DNA from: Hymenolepis diminuta
Taxonomy: Eukaryota > Platyhelminthes > Cestoda > Cyclophyllidea > Hymenolepididae
Assembly: GCA_900708905.1 (NCBI GenBank)
Contig: CAADRB010000016.1
Coordinates: forward strand, 230,211 to 294,210
Direction: 5' to 3'
DNA length: 64,000 nucleotides
Part shown: piece after piece, positions 52,691-63,375 of the stretch
How the letters are laid out: the number at the start of each line of letters is the position of its first letter
Position numbering within the stretch: the first letter of the stretch is position 1
Made by a program: the position numbers and the translations under genes
Notes under the pieces: generated by a model
Database searches by the model: none
What the model was told of the DNA's origin: nothing
Seen by the model: the letters and a program-made list of their open reading frames with translations, nothing else

Positions 52691-54311
52691 TTTAGTAGAG
52701 ACGACGTCTTTTGTAAGGTCCGGAGCTCTCAGTTACCGGCAACTATTAACTTTTAAGAATACTGTTCAAATGCAAATGCGGTACATTTTTTAAGAAATTA
52801 AAGGGAAAATTATTTTACATTTTGGAAATCAAAGAAAAAAATTAAATAGTGCTTCTCGTTTTCACAATCCTTATAACTGTTAAATGCAGGCTTGGCTGAT
52901 AAGGAAATTATACATCTGCTGACGTCAGATAAGTTGAAAACCTGCATTTTAATAGTTCTATTAAGGAGGCAATTAACTTTTTATCACTAACTACCCAAAT
53001 TCGCCCCCTTATATAAATTTAACATTCAATAAAATATTTGGACATTACAATTAATAGTAAATAAGTATAATGAGTGCAATAAATTATGTGATAAAATAAT
53101 ATACATTCAAAAAATGAAAAATATTAACACAACTATGTTAATTATTACTACTGACTTTTTATATCTAACTTCCCCTTTGGTGCACATTCTGCGCTCTGAT
53201 ATATGTCTTTCCGTATTGGCACTGACGGGGCTGTTTGATTATGAACGAGCTTGGCGTTTACAGTGAGGTAATTTTGCCTCTTTATCATAACCCCCTTTCC
53301 CTGCTCTTCCAATTCCTGATTCTTCTTCCCTCTTTTTCCCGATTCATCTCTCATTCCCCGTCCAATATGCTTGAGATCAATTTCAGCTCTTTGACTCTTG
53401 GTTTGAGAAAGTCTGTAGTTTCCCAATGGCCTTTAGGACGATTATAAGTTCTTAAAATAGTTCTAATTGCAGGATTTCTTACTTTTTACTATCCTTAGAA
53501 TAAAACATAAATAGATGATTGGTAAAGCTAAAATCACGTCCTTGTGACAGTTCGCTCGAAAATTTCGCGAATTAAAATGTCTTACCTTCTTAAACATGTG
53601 AAAATTTTCAAATGCATAAACAGTTAAGAAATGAGCCATTAAATAGCTGTGAAGGGCCAAAAAATAACTTTCAAATCCCATGAATTTAATTTATTTCGCT
53701 TCTTCAGCGATTTAAATAATTTTAAAGATATTTTATTGTTATTACAACCTTACTAACCTCCAAAACCTTAAGTTCAATAATAATACGAAATTACCGCAAT
53801 GGTTACCATTAATGAAGAGTTATTCGGAATAACAATCCTCCAGTTTAGCACATTTTAACAACTATGGTAATTCTAAGATTAATTAACAATGAATTATAAA
53901 TTTTGTTTTAATTGGATAAAAACTACTCACTTTTTTCCAACAAATGTATTTTGACCTCATACTTTAGTGACATGCTGCCTTATGTGCAATTCATTTTATA
54001 ACTTGTTTTTATTAGAGGGAATAACTAATGATATGAATATGTGTATTTTAGCTGTGAAGTGAGGTTTTCTTATTTTCTGTGTTGTTTCTTCTTATAAATT
54101 CTATTTTCAACTAGCGGTACTGAAAAATTTTCTTCAAGCGAACCTTTCAAGGTTGTATGGTAAAATAATTGAACTTTATCATCGTCTAATTATTCCCAAG
54201 TTTGCTGAAGAAGACACTTCGCGCATTCATCATGGGTAGAGGAGTAGCCTTTTGAAGCCAGCATGGTAAGAATCCTGAATTCAGTCAATCCGGTTAGTCT
54301 GACTTAATCTT

Positions 54312-54398
54312 GGCGATTGGCCATTCCGATTTAATGGATATGCATAGATGGGTATCAAACCCAACACCTTTGATTTTGCCCACTAGCGCACAGAAGTA
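54312..54398 (-). repeat. tRNA-derived SINE-like copy
   Basis: On the minus strand it reads CGCTAGTGGGCAAAAT (A-box-like), GGTGTTGGGTTTGATACCC (B-box-like), then ATCGGAATGGCCAATC. The order matches the copy at 17745-17822, and 14 of 16 bases agree in the ATCGGAAT tail. It could instead be a tRNA pseudogene, but the shared non-tRNA tail favours a SINE family. Confidence 0.45.
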
Positions 54399-56243
54399 AA
54401 TAGGGTACAAATTAAAATTTGTTTATGAATTCCCTAAATTAAGTTAATTATTACAATTAGTTTTAAATCTAGTATTGCCAAATAAAGAAAAGTAAGTTAA
54501 TAGTATTCGAAAATTCTTGGTTTGGTCCCTTGTAAATGGGAATGAAGAAAGTACATTAATAATAAATAACTCTTTACATAGCAGTGACTACTTTATCAGG
54601 ACGGAATGATTAACCGCTCAATAAGTACAATTCGAAATATGGAGAATCAGAACATGATTATAAGAACTATATCTGTTAAAAAAGAAAGCAATCTGATTTC
54701 AGGATACAGATGGAGTAAGTCTTTTGAAGTTGCGGTTTCACTTTTTAGTCTGATCGATTACTTCTTTCCATGAAATTTCATTCATTTTACCCCTTACCAT
54801 TTGACACTTTGACAGTCGTTTGTTGTCACACATACATATCTCAAGAATGAGTAAATTTTGTATTTTATACATTTATTACCTTCATGATAAATATAGAATT
54901 GAGCTTTTTACTTATTAAAGATTTTTAAGCATTTATTTGCATATTTACTTTGAAATTATCGTCAGAATTTGAACTTTGGGAACGATTTTCGAGCTTAAAT
55001 TGAGATTATTAGGTATAAATCGAAATGTTCGTGTCAATTAATTGACTACGGAGAACTATCATGCAAAACTCGAGGTCATAGATTCATGAAAGCTTTTTCT
55101 GATTATAGTATAAATTGCACAGAAGGACTTCCAGTGATCAATGTCGGGTTGCTTAAAGTCTTGCTAAAACATGAGCAGCTGAAGCTCCACATATCAGGAT
55201 GTCATTTTCAACACTGACATCAGATTTGATATGATTCTTCTCGGATTAATTCTGGAAGAGCTGAGAAGTCAAATCCCGAGTTGCATGGACCAAATCGTTC
55301 TTCCCTTTCCATATTTAACTATTAAAAGGCAGCGATAGCTACGAAATGTCTGCTTTTTAAAATAAACAGATACGATATTAATAAGCAAACATCCGTACGC
55401 TACTCATCACTACACACGGCGAGCGAGATGGCCGGACGCACGGGTTAAGCCGGACTAATAAAAGGGGAAAGGACTTAGTAGGGTTTGAATTTTTCATCAG
55501 AGGCTTCCCCTCTGTATAAGATAAACGTTCAAAAATGAATCTCTGAATGGGCATGGGAGTTAAACGAACATGAATATTTCATTTGATAATCAAATAAATG
55601 GTATTCATGTTTTCAGTTTTTAAAAACAAATCTCATTTTTATACTGCCATTTATTTGTTAAGCTGAAGAGAAATCTCTCACTCACCTTGAATCAAGATTA
55701 TAAGGTAACCTTAGCATCTATTATTATCACCTTAAAAGCTATTATAATCTCTATGTGAATTTAATGTTTGTTTTTAATAATAATAATAATTAATAATGTT
55801 TTGATTAATAATATCAAATCCCTGAAAGAAGACATTTTAAACAAAATCGATAAACATATTTATGCTGATATATCTTCATAGAGGTCATTTTTAAAATAAA
55901 ATTATAATTGTAATTGTAAATTGAATATATACTCACCTAGTGTGTATCGTTCCGAAGTATTGAAATAAATTTAGTCACCAAATAAAGGCGTTTATTTCGA
56001 ATTCATATCTATAATCACGAATATTAATCTCAAATCTTGGGCTTTTAAATTTTTAAGCTTTACTTTAGCAATGGTTAATTCATAAGTTGTTTAAAAATTA
56101 AAACTGCGTGATTTAAAATTTATATAAACACTTATAAGTCTTATTTAAATACTATTTTACATGTGACTTGATATCTGAGAGAAAATAGTTCTGATTTGTG
56201 CTCAGTAATACACTAAAATTATTATTTCACACCGGTCGTATCA

Positions 56244-56990
56244 ATGAGTGAACACCCGGTTGACTTGGAGAGAAAGAGTCTCACTGATCTCCCACCCTCT
56301 CTGCTCCTAAGTATCTACAATAAAATTCCCTCAAAGAACCAATGTAAAAATTGGGAGAAACTATTTAGACTATATTTCTCTAGTCAGTCATGGATCGATA
56401 ATTTTTTCACCAGTGTTTATACCGAAGATTTAAAGCTGTTGGATCTCGGTGGATTATCTGCGCATTTAAAATATTTCAGCTGTCATGAATTGCCATTTTT
56501 TTCCTTTCAACTTATGAAGAATTACATCACAAATATTGTAATATTTGATGCAACTAATGAGGAATCTAAACAGAAAACAAGCGAGGAAAAGCAAATGGGA
56601 GAAAAGAAAAGCCAACTCTGCAGACAAATTTTAAAATGCTTTGAAACATTTAACTACACAGAGGAACCTTTTCCCGTTGATGGTGTCCATTTAATGAAGC
56701 GAATTAGGCACTGGCCAACATTAATGCTTATCGTAGATTTTGATGCTGTCGCATTTGATTTGATAAAAATAATATCCGTATCCATGTCTCCGAGTCAAAA
56801 ATTAATTATCGCATTTCAAAATCCTGAAAATTGTCGTTCATTTAATGCGCTAATGATGTTATATAAAAGAACAATCGCAAAAGTTCAAAACTTGCTTCAA
56901 GACCACATTCATTGGTTTCTATGGTGTCTGAAAGTAGACGTAGGCGGAAATATAGTAAATTTTTGGAGCTTACCCTATTTAAAGATTTAA
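56244..56990 (+). CDS. Intronless gene: F-box-like start plus degenerate GTPase-like region (paralogue of the 13.5-kb gene)
   Basis: A single frame of 248 residues starts MSEHPVDLERKSL, with AATAAA 26 bases after the stop. Residues 13-50 (LTDLPPSLLLSIYNKIP...WEKLFRLYF) look like an F-box, which would recruit an SCF ubiquitin ligase. The rest follows the 13509-14357 protein: ITNIVIFDATN at 95-105 in place of the P-loop strand (no GK here), TLMLIVDFD at 159-167, KLIIAFQNPEN at 186-196, and HWFLWCLK at 223-230 followed by NIVNFWSLPYL near the C-terminus. That last block aligns directly with RWILWCIK...ILNFDELKYFL in the other gene. Overall identity is low. The open frame is directly visible; F-box and GTPase readings are inference from pattern. 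Confidence 0.72.
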   Translation: MSEHPVDLERKSLTDLPPSLLLSIYNKIPSKNQCKNWEKLFRLYFSSQSWIDNFFTSVYTEDLKLLDLGGLSAHLKYFSCHELPFFSFQLMKNYITNIVIFDATNEESKQKTSEEKQMGEKKSQLCRQILKCFETFNYTEEPFPVDGVHLMKRIRHWPTLMLIVDFDAVAFDLIKIISVSMSPSQKLIIAFQNPENCRSFNALMMLYKRTIAKVQNLLQDHIHWFLWCLKVDVGGNIVNFWSLPYLKI

Positions 56991-57016
56991 AGCTACCTAA
57001 CACTGTGCTTCATCTA

Positions 57017-57022
57017 AATAAA
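57017..57022 (+). terminator. Poly(A) signal of the 56.2-kb intronless gene
   Basis: AATAAA lies 26 bases past the TAA stop at 56988-56990. Confidence 0.6.
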
Positions 57023-57339
57023 ATTATCGTTTTCACTTAGTTTTATTTTTGTTTTAAATTTTATTTAAATGAGCTAATAACATGTAAATTTTGTTTGGCG
57101 CTTGATTATATATTTGAAGTTTTAACAATATTTGTGCATACTTGCAAAGAGGACTAATTCAGTTTTCTCTATATTGAAGTTTTAGGAACCTCTGAAACTG
57201 AAATGATAAATTAACCTTACTTAATTCTGAAAGACGTACATTTAACGAAATTTAAGAATAGGATAAATATTGACTCTCTTAATCCTTTACCAGGAGAGGT
57301 AATAGTTATTTTCATCCGTTTTCGATAGTCCTTCCATAA

Positions 57340-59165
57340 TAGTAATAATAAATGCCGGTTCTTCCTAACCTCCGTTATATAACTTAGTTTCATTTTTATT
57401 TCAACCAACCGCCGTCCTGATCTCGATAAAACTCGCGTTATTGCCAAGATACCCGCTTCAGCAACTCTACGTTTGCTTCGTTCTATTCTTGGCTTAATAT
57501 CTTACTATAATTCCCTCTTACCTTCTTTACATGAACATAAAGCTCCCTTTAATTAACTCCTCCACATGAAAATGTCCATCTGCATACGAAGAGCCCTTCA
57601 AAAAGCTAAAATCGATAATAGATTAGGACCTGCTGCTGATTCACTATGATCCTAGGTTGCCTATGGTCCTCGCAGCTGACGCGCCTGGTTACAGGATTGG
57701 AGCAGTCATCTCACGCATTTTTTGGAATGGTTCGGAAAAAGAGATCGCATATATCTCTCCTACTCCAGCTCAGGCAGAGAAGGACTGAGAGCAAATCGGA
57801 AAGGAAGCATGGGTCAATACAATAAGAAGTAAAAAAATCTATGAGTATATATATATATATATATACGGCAGGCAATTTACACACCAAATGAACCACAAGT
57901 CGTTGTTGTCAATATTTATCAGAAGAACTAAATGTCCAGGGTATTCGTTAAATCGTCATCAACGATGAGCACTCATATTAATGGGTTATGACTACGATAT
58001 CAGGTACCAAAAGCCGGAGAATTTAGTCTAAACTGATGGTCTTTCTCGCATCACCGAAAATCACTGAGTACAAAACGAAAGAACAGTGGTTGCATTTGTT
58101 TTGGTTGGCGAATTCAATTTGAAACACACCGCTATTGGCAGAAGACATTCAAAGGGAAATGGCGAGAGATGCGATCCACACCAAGTGTTAAAGTTTATCC
58201 AGCCCAAGTGACTTGAATTTCCATAAAAAGACGACTTACTTGAGCTATACTGTCGGCGAGGTTCAATAACGATAATTGATTCCTGTTAAATTTTTTGAAT
58301 AAAGTGGTTGTTCCTTTCGTCCTTAGAAATTTTGTCCTGCCACAGTTTAGTCAAACCATTCCGGAATAAGCCCGATAAAATCCATAGCCAGAGGATACGC
58401 TTACTGTTCAGACATGGACAAGGATATCGAATATCTCATGTGCCAATGTAACTAATGCCAGCAAGTTCCAAAGAAGCGGTTTCGTCAAGATCACCTACCA
58501 TGGCCACAAACGGAAACCCCATGGGTCAGGATACTCATCGACTTTGAGGACGTGGTAAGTGGTTTTACCTATTTAGTTGTTGTTGATTCATATTCAAAAT
58601 GACCACAAGTGGTACCTTTGACCTTGGGGACTAGCGGCTCAACAATCGGAGCACTGGATCAAATCTTTTTGATACACGGATTGCCCAAGACCCTGGTTTC
58701 GGATAACGGGACACAATTTACGTATCTCGACCTTAAGAAATTATTCAGGCTACAATCAGTCGAACACATCAGAACCTCTCCGTGCCATCCTCAGTTAAAT
58801 GGACGGGCAGAAAGATTCGTAGATAGGCCTTCCGAAAGACGAAGGAGAGGGATCTATGGAAATGAAAATGCAGAATTTCTTTCTGGGATATAGATCAACT
58901 TCGTATCCTGCGTTTGGAAAATAATCCCCGTCGAAGTTTTAATAGATCGAAAGATGTGAACAATGCATGAAGCGATGCTGCTTAAGATAATTCTGTCGGA
59001 CAGGAGGAGATGCAGTCAGAAGGGCGGTTTTGCTGTTAGCATATCAGTTTACGCTCGTGATTATTGACCGGATCGCCAGTGGACAACTGCGATAATCGGA
59101 AATCAGAATTGGAGGGTGATTAACGATGTTGAGTTTTATAAGGATACGTGGATCCACCATCATAA
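57340..59165 (+). mobile_element. Ty3/gypsy retrotransposon pol remnant (RT end, RNase H, integrase)
   Basis: Fragments in shifting plus frames follow pol order: the end of reverse transcriptase (NKCRFFLTSVI, RRPDLDKTR, ILGLISYY), RNase H (LAADAPGYRIGAVIS, YGRQFT, NHKSLLSIF), the connection to integrase (YDYDIRYQKPE, DGLSRI), the integrase zinc-finger remnant (CQCN.CQQ), core (VVVDSYSK, VSDNGTQFT, HPQLNGRAERF) and the C-terminal region (VYARDY, HHHNELR). Many stops and frameshifts show it is dead. Gag and the first part of RT are missing upstream. The integrase type resembles CsRn1-like gypsy elements known in flatworms, but that is a suggestion only. Confidence 0.88.
57845..57866 (+). repeat. 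(AT)n microsatellite within the gypsy RNase H remnant
   Basis: About eleven AT units lie directly before the codons for YGRQFT. In this frame the repeat encodes alternating Tyr and Ile. Confidence 0.85.
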
Positions 59166-59353
59166 TGAACTTCGATGAGGATTGGCGGAAATCACTATTG
59201 ATAAGCGTTATCTTTCTTTGTATTCATTACTTGATAAGTTTAATTTTATCCATGTTCTCCACCTAGACCTCAGGTTGAGGGTTGATGAAGCCTTCGCGTC
59301 TTTAGGTCCTTCCGTCTTCGATGACCTACGGATGAATTGCCTGGGAAGGGAGA

Positions 59354-59640
59354 TGCTAGAAAAAAAATTATTATTTCCCGAGCTTCGAATATTTCTCTCT
59401 AAATGAAAATATAATTTTCTTCTTAATTTCCCCACTGATAAAAGGCACATTGTAATTATGCCTATTTGTTTAAGTTGATATCGATGGAGTTTCCGTTTCA
59501 TTAATATCGTGTTCATCATGGCGTGCCTTGTGCTGTGCTGTGGGTTAGTGGCATCTGTATTAAGTTGATGCGTTATCGGGTTTTCCAGATTGATTGCTAT
59601 TACATACGAGAAAATAATATTTTCTCAAAAATAATTCTTA
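59354..59640 (+). repeat. Gypsy LTR, copy shared by two elements
   Basis: It is similar along its length to 61399-61665: TG.TAGAA start, CCCACTGATAAAAG, TTTGTTTAA, GTGTTAAGT-type and GAGTTTTC/GGGTTTTCCAGATTG blocks. It lies after one integrase remnant and before a gag remnant, so it can serve as the 3' LTR of the first and the 5' LTR of the second. The right boundary is uncertain. Confidence 0.65.
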
Positions 59641-59849
59641 TACATAAGATACTTTATTTGCCACCTTTTAATTCCCTTTTATTCGAACGAATTTATTTAC
59701 ATTACGGTTGTAAATGGCGCATAACATAAATAGACCTATTGATACGAAAACGTGTGTCTTGTGCTGATATAGTGGTTTGCATCGTTTTGTATCATGGTGT
59801 TGTCGGGTCGTGTTTGTAGCTAGTACGACGTCTTACGGAATGTGTCAGT

Positions 59850-60466
59850 TACGGTATCCTACGGAGAAGAGCAGATTATAGCAGTTTGGCGATGCAGTTA
59901 TAAAATATCGCGTATATGGAAATTCGAATCTCTTCAGTCGTGGGAAATATCTTCACCCAGATGAATTTCTCAATGTCTACGAAGGATTCCAAAGACTACG
60001 TAAAAAATGTAGGTATATTTCATCGTAATCCTAATATAGATGAAACTTTTGCAACGTGGTATACTCAACACCGGGATGTTTATTAGAACGTCATGCCAGA
60101 TCTCTCCCACGCCACTCGAATTGCCATACTACTTTGTGAATTTAACAGAAGCGATTATTACCTATGTTCGTCCTACTTTCAACCGATGGGTTCTGTCGAT
60201 TTATCTTACGAAAAGATGATTAATAAGTTAGCTTCGTCGTTGGTGACAACAGTTCTCTCTTCAACTTAACCATAGGTTGACAATATCATATAGATATCGT
60301 GAACCGACTTTACATTAGTTTCCGATTTGATTCTCTCCAAGAAAACCAATTCAGATGTCTCATTTTCATTCTTGGTCTTCGATCTTGTCATGCGTGAGTT
60401 AGCTGACAATGTAAAGATATGAAAAGAAGGTGTTGGCTTTGTACTGCATGAAAATTTGACTATGAG
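59850..60466 (+). pseudogene. Gypsy gag remnant
   Basis: Fragments such as ETFATWYTQHRDVY, LSHATRIAILLCEF, DLSYEKMINKLAS and ENQFRCLIFILGLRS follow the order of a Ty3/gypsy capsid protein. Stops (for example after HRDVY) and frameshifts interrupt it. It runs into the assembly gap. Confidence 0.7.
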
Positions 60467-60600
60467 NNNNNNNNNNNNNNNNNNNNNNNNNNNNNNNNNN
60501 NNNNNNNNNNNNNNNNNNNNNNNNNNNNNNNNNNNNNNNNNNNNNNNNNNNNNNNNNNNNNNNNNNNNNNNNNNNNNNNNNNNNNNNNNNNNNNNNNNNN
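60467..60600. other. Assembly gap (134 N)
   Basis: This is a run of undetermined bases between the gag remnant and the mariner remnant. Its true length is unknown. The mariner 5' end and any target-site duplication would lie here. Confidence 0.99.
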
Positions 60601-61165
60601 TTTGGCCATGTTTAAACGTAACAAACAAACGGGAATTTTCGCGTCGATATGTGAAAATGGATGAAACATGGATTCATCACTTCACTCAGGAATCGTCATC
60701 TGAGTGGACAGCAACTGGTGAACCTCGTGCATAGCGCCCGAAAGCACAACAATCGGCTGGAAAGGTTATGGCCTCGGCATTTTGGGATGTGCGTGATGTA
60801 ATATTCATCGACTATCTTGAGGAAGGAAATACCACTAACAGTGAATATTATATTAGCGTTATTGGGCGTTTGAAGGCCGAAATTGCAAAGAAACGACCGC
60901 ATTGGCAAAGAAAAAAGTCAATCAAAACAATGGCAAAACTACATGAATTGAACTTCGGATTGCTCCCACATCCACCGTATTCGTCAGATTTGGTTCCCAG
61001 AGACTACTGGCTGTTCTCAGACCTGAAAAAATGCTCGCCGGTAAGAAATTTGGCACGAATGATTGCGTTGCTCTTGATGGAGATTACGTTGATGAATAAA
61101 GCTAATTTTGAACCAAAAAAACTGTGTTTTCTTTATTAGGCCGGGTACTTTTCAGCTCATGTGTT
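60601..61165 (+). mobile_element. Mariner transposase remnant with internal deletion
   Basis: The frame carries the first catalytic Asp in MDETWIHHF, then EWTATGEP, SAGKVMASAFWD, IDYLEEGNTTNSEYY, KKRPHW, LLPHPPYSSDLVP and RDYWLFSDLKK with the third catalytic Asp. Between KKRPHW and MAKLHELN the segment that normally holds the second catalytic Asp (the DNAP.H motif) is absent. There is also a stop after GEPRA. The right end (GGTACTTTTCAG near 61142-61154) resembles a mariner terminus. It sits between gag and integrase pieces of a gypsy element, so it inserted into that element. Confidence 0.88.
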
Positions 61166-61239
61166 AAATTCACATTTGAAATGATCGGATGTTACTTTAC
61201 TCTCGCCAACAACAAGCAAATCAGCTATCTTTATTTTCC

Positions 61240-61330
61240 ATATACCCGTGGTGTACCAGAAACGCTTGTTACGGACCCATGTACACAGTTTGAATCTACA
61301 TTTTGCCTAGTCTTGCTCCGATTAATCGAC
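61240..61330 (+). pseudogene. Gypsy integrase core fragment
   Basis: TRGVPETLVTDPCTQF corresponds to the second catalytic region of gypsy integrase (normally VTDNGTQF, with NG altered here to PC). It is the downstream remainder of the element interrupted by mariner. Confidence 0.75.
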
Positions 61331-61398
61331 TATTCAGCTGAGGGGATCTCTCGCTGTGATAGGACAATTCGCCCCAACAGAAGAATTTAGAGGTCAAG

Positions 61399-61665
61399 TG
61401 TTAGAAGAAATGATAATTATTTTCCCCCATTCCCAATATTTCTTCTATGAATAAAAATGTAATTTCTTTCTTTATTTTCCCACTGATAAAAGACCCTTGA
61501 TAATTGTACTCGTTTGTTTAATCCAATACGGATTAAGAGGTAGTTTCAGTAATACACTCGTGTTGACGTGTTGACTATAACGTGTCTTGTGATCTGCCGT
61601 GGGTTATTAGCTTCTGTGTTAAGTTGCTATACTACCGAGTTTTCTAGATTGTTGGCTCTACGAGA
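61399..61665 (+). repeat. Gypsy LTR, second copy
   Basis: Begins TGTTAGAAG and matches 59354-59640 as described there. With that copy it brackets the gag remnant, mariner and integrase fragment, so together they form one LTR-to-LTR element. The right boundary is uncertain. Confidence 0.65.
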
Positions 61666-61679
61666 TTACTATCAAAACT

Positions 61680-62185
61680 CCTAGTTGGTTACGCTATAGC
61701 ATCAAGATTTAAGGACAGTGCGTAAAGAGATGCTGTTATCAAAACAACTTTGTGTTCCAACAAAGTGTGACCCGATGGGCGCATATAGTGTAAGCGATCT
61801 TGTGTTCGCCCTCAATCATAATTTAAATCACCAATGGATAGTTGCCATAATCACCAAACCACATGATGGCGATATCTAGGACGTGGAGAATGGAAAGGAA
61901 ACTGGACTTCGCGATTACAAACAACTCAGGTCAGGAGAGTTTGGTTTGTTGAATTGTGAAAGCCATCATTCTTTAAATAGTCTTGATGCTACTAATTTTT
62001 TGTTTTCTATAACTTATAATTCCCTAATTCCCGAACAGCTTGTGATCCCCGATGTAGTGCAGCGACTCAAAAGAAACGATCAAGATATTATCCCTCGTGT
62101 ACCAGCAGGACTCGATGACATTTCCCTCGGCTTCCGGTCGATCTCACGACAAAGACGGACCAGTAATTAAATCTACGAACGGGCG
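61680..62185 (+). pseudogene. Integrase C-terminal remnant of another gypsy element
   Basis: YSVSDLVFALNHN...QWIVAIIT..DVENGKETGLRDYKQLR parallels the C-terminal integrase region at 58990-59165 (FAVSISVYARDY...QWTTAII, HHHNELR). It is followed by a non-conserved spacer and then a different LTR, so it is the 3' end of a separate element. Confidence 0.65.
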
Positions 62186-62560
62186 TGTTACATATAAGTG
62201 TAATAATGTTGAGGGAGTCTATCGATCGAATAGATGGAATAAGTCAAGTCACTCATGTTGCCGGGCAGACAAGCCACCCGCAATTTATTAATAAGCAAAT
62301 TAGGTTTATTTACAAAACGCTTCTTCGTTGGATGTCAGTCATGTCTCGTTGTTGGAATTTCGGCGTGATGATAGACACCTGTTTAGATATCTATATGCAA
62401 ACACACAAATACACAATGGGACCACCTGTGGATATTGTAGTGAAGAGCTTATCGCAAGTAAATCATTTCTAATCTCTAGATAATGATAAACATCTGCTGA
62501 CTATAGCATATCATAAATATGCAACTATCATAATAAGCATTTATTCATAGATTTGTTACA
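62186..62560 (+). repeat. 3' LTR of the last gypsy element
   Basis: Begins TGTTACATA and ends TTGTTACA. It is the same family as the solo LTR at 14640-15046 and differs from the LTR at 59354 and 61399. Confidence 0.7.
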
Positions 62561-63375
62561 TATAGAATTAATAAAACGTCTTAATGATATGTATTGCTCT
62601 ATTGGCCTATTTTTCTAATTCCTAATGAAGCATATTTATTTTATACAAGTTGAGTGTGTTATTAGAACTACTCGTTTTCTAAACTTATATAACAATGTAA
62701 AAAACTGATTGCGGACTCTTGTAAGTCTTTACATTTAAACCACTATGGATTAACTTTTAATCATCTAAGGTTGAGCGCTAACGATCTTAAGTTAATATAA
62801 ATTTATTATCTTTAAACTTATTGCAAGGAATACCAAACATATTTGCTTAAAAAATAAGAAAGTTAAAGGAAAATGAAGAAGATTGCAAACATTAGTTTGT
62901 GCATTTAACAAAAATTATTTTGTCTGTGATATAAGTTTTGCGTAGTTTCATATCAATTTTATCGCAGTCTAATTATTAAATTAGTGTATTTTCACAATAT
63001 ATCACGGAGTAAGAGAATTAAAAAGGCAAACTGCGGTGACTACATATTTTAAAAATGTTATTTATAGTTGTTAACATTGATATAATTCTTTATTTAAGAA
63101 GAAAGTTGCGAATTTAAACAGATACTATTTATATTAGTCTGATTTCATATTATGTTCTACGTCGAAATCGGTACGCAAATTTTCTTATCACAGTTAAAAA
63201 TTTTATGCAACATCTGAAACTGAGTGATATATAAAATATAAAGTAGCATAATATATAAATTTATTCAAATATTATTTACAAGTTTACATAATGGTTGATA
63301 ATAAGTTTCTTACTAAAATTGTTTTAAGTAATCTTTCTATCTGGCGGCGTCGGTTGTGTCATTTTGCAAAGAAAG
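62561..63375. other. Intergenic stretch upstream of SRRM1
   Basis: AT-rich sequence between the last LTR and the SRRM1 start codon. It should hold the promoter, but no specific element was recognised. Confidence 0.4.

Larger units (their letters stand above)
51736..56243. other. Gene-poor stretch with repeat remnants
   Basis: Apart from the LTR-like island (52200-52690) and the SINE-like copy (54312-54398) this is AT-rich sequence without a supported gene. ORFs at 51808-52122 and 53148-53426 (minus) and 53235-53447 (plus) have no recognised features. Confidence 0.35.

Noticed and set aside
59182..59519. ORFs on both strands after the integrase as an env or host gene
   Set aside because: They sit between the integrase end and the LTR of a dead element and show no signal peptide, membrane segment or family features.
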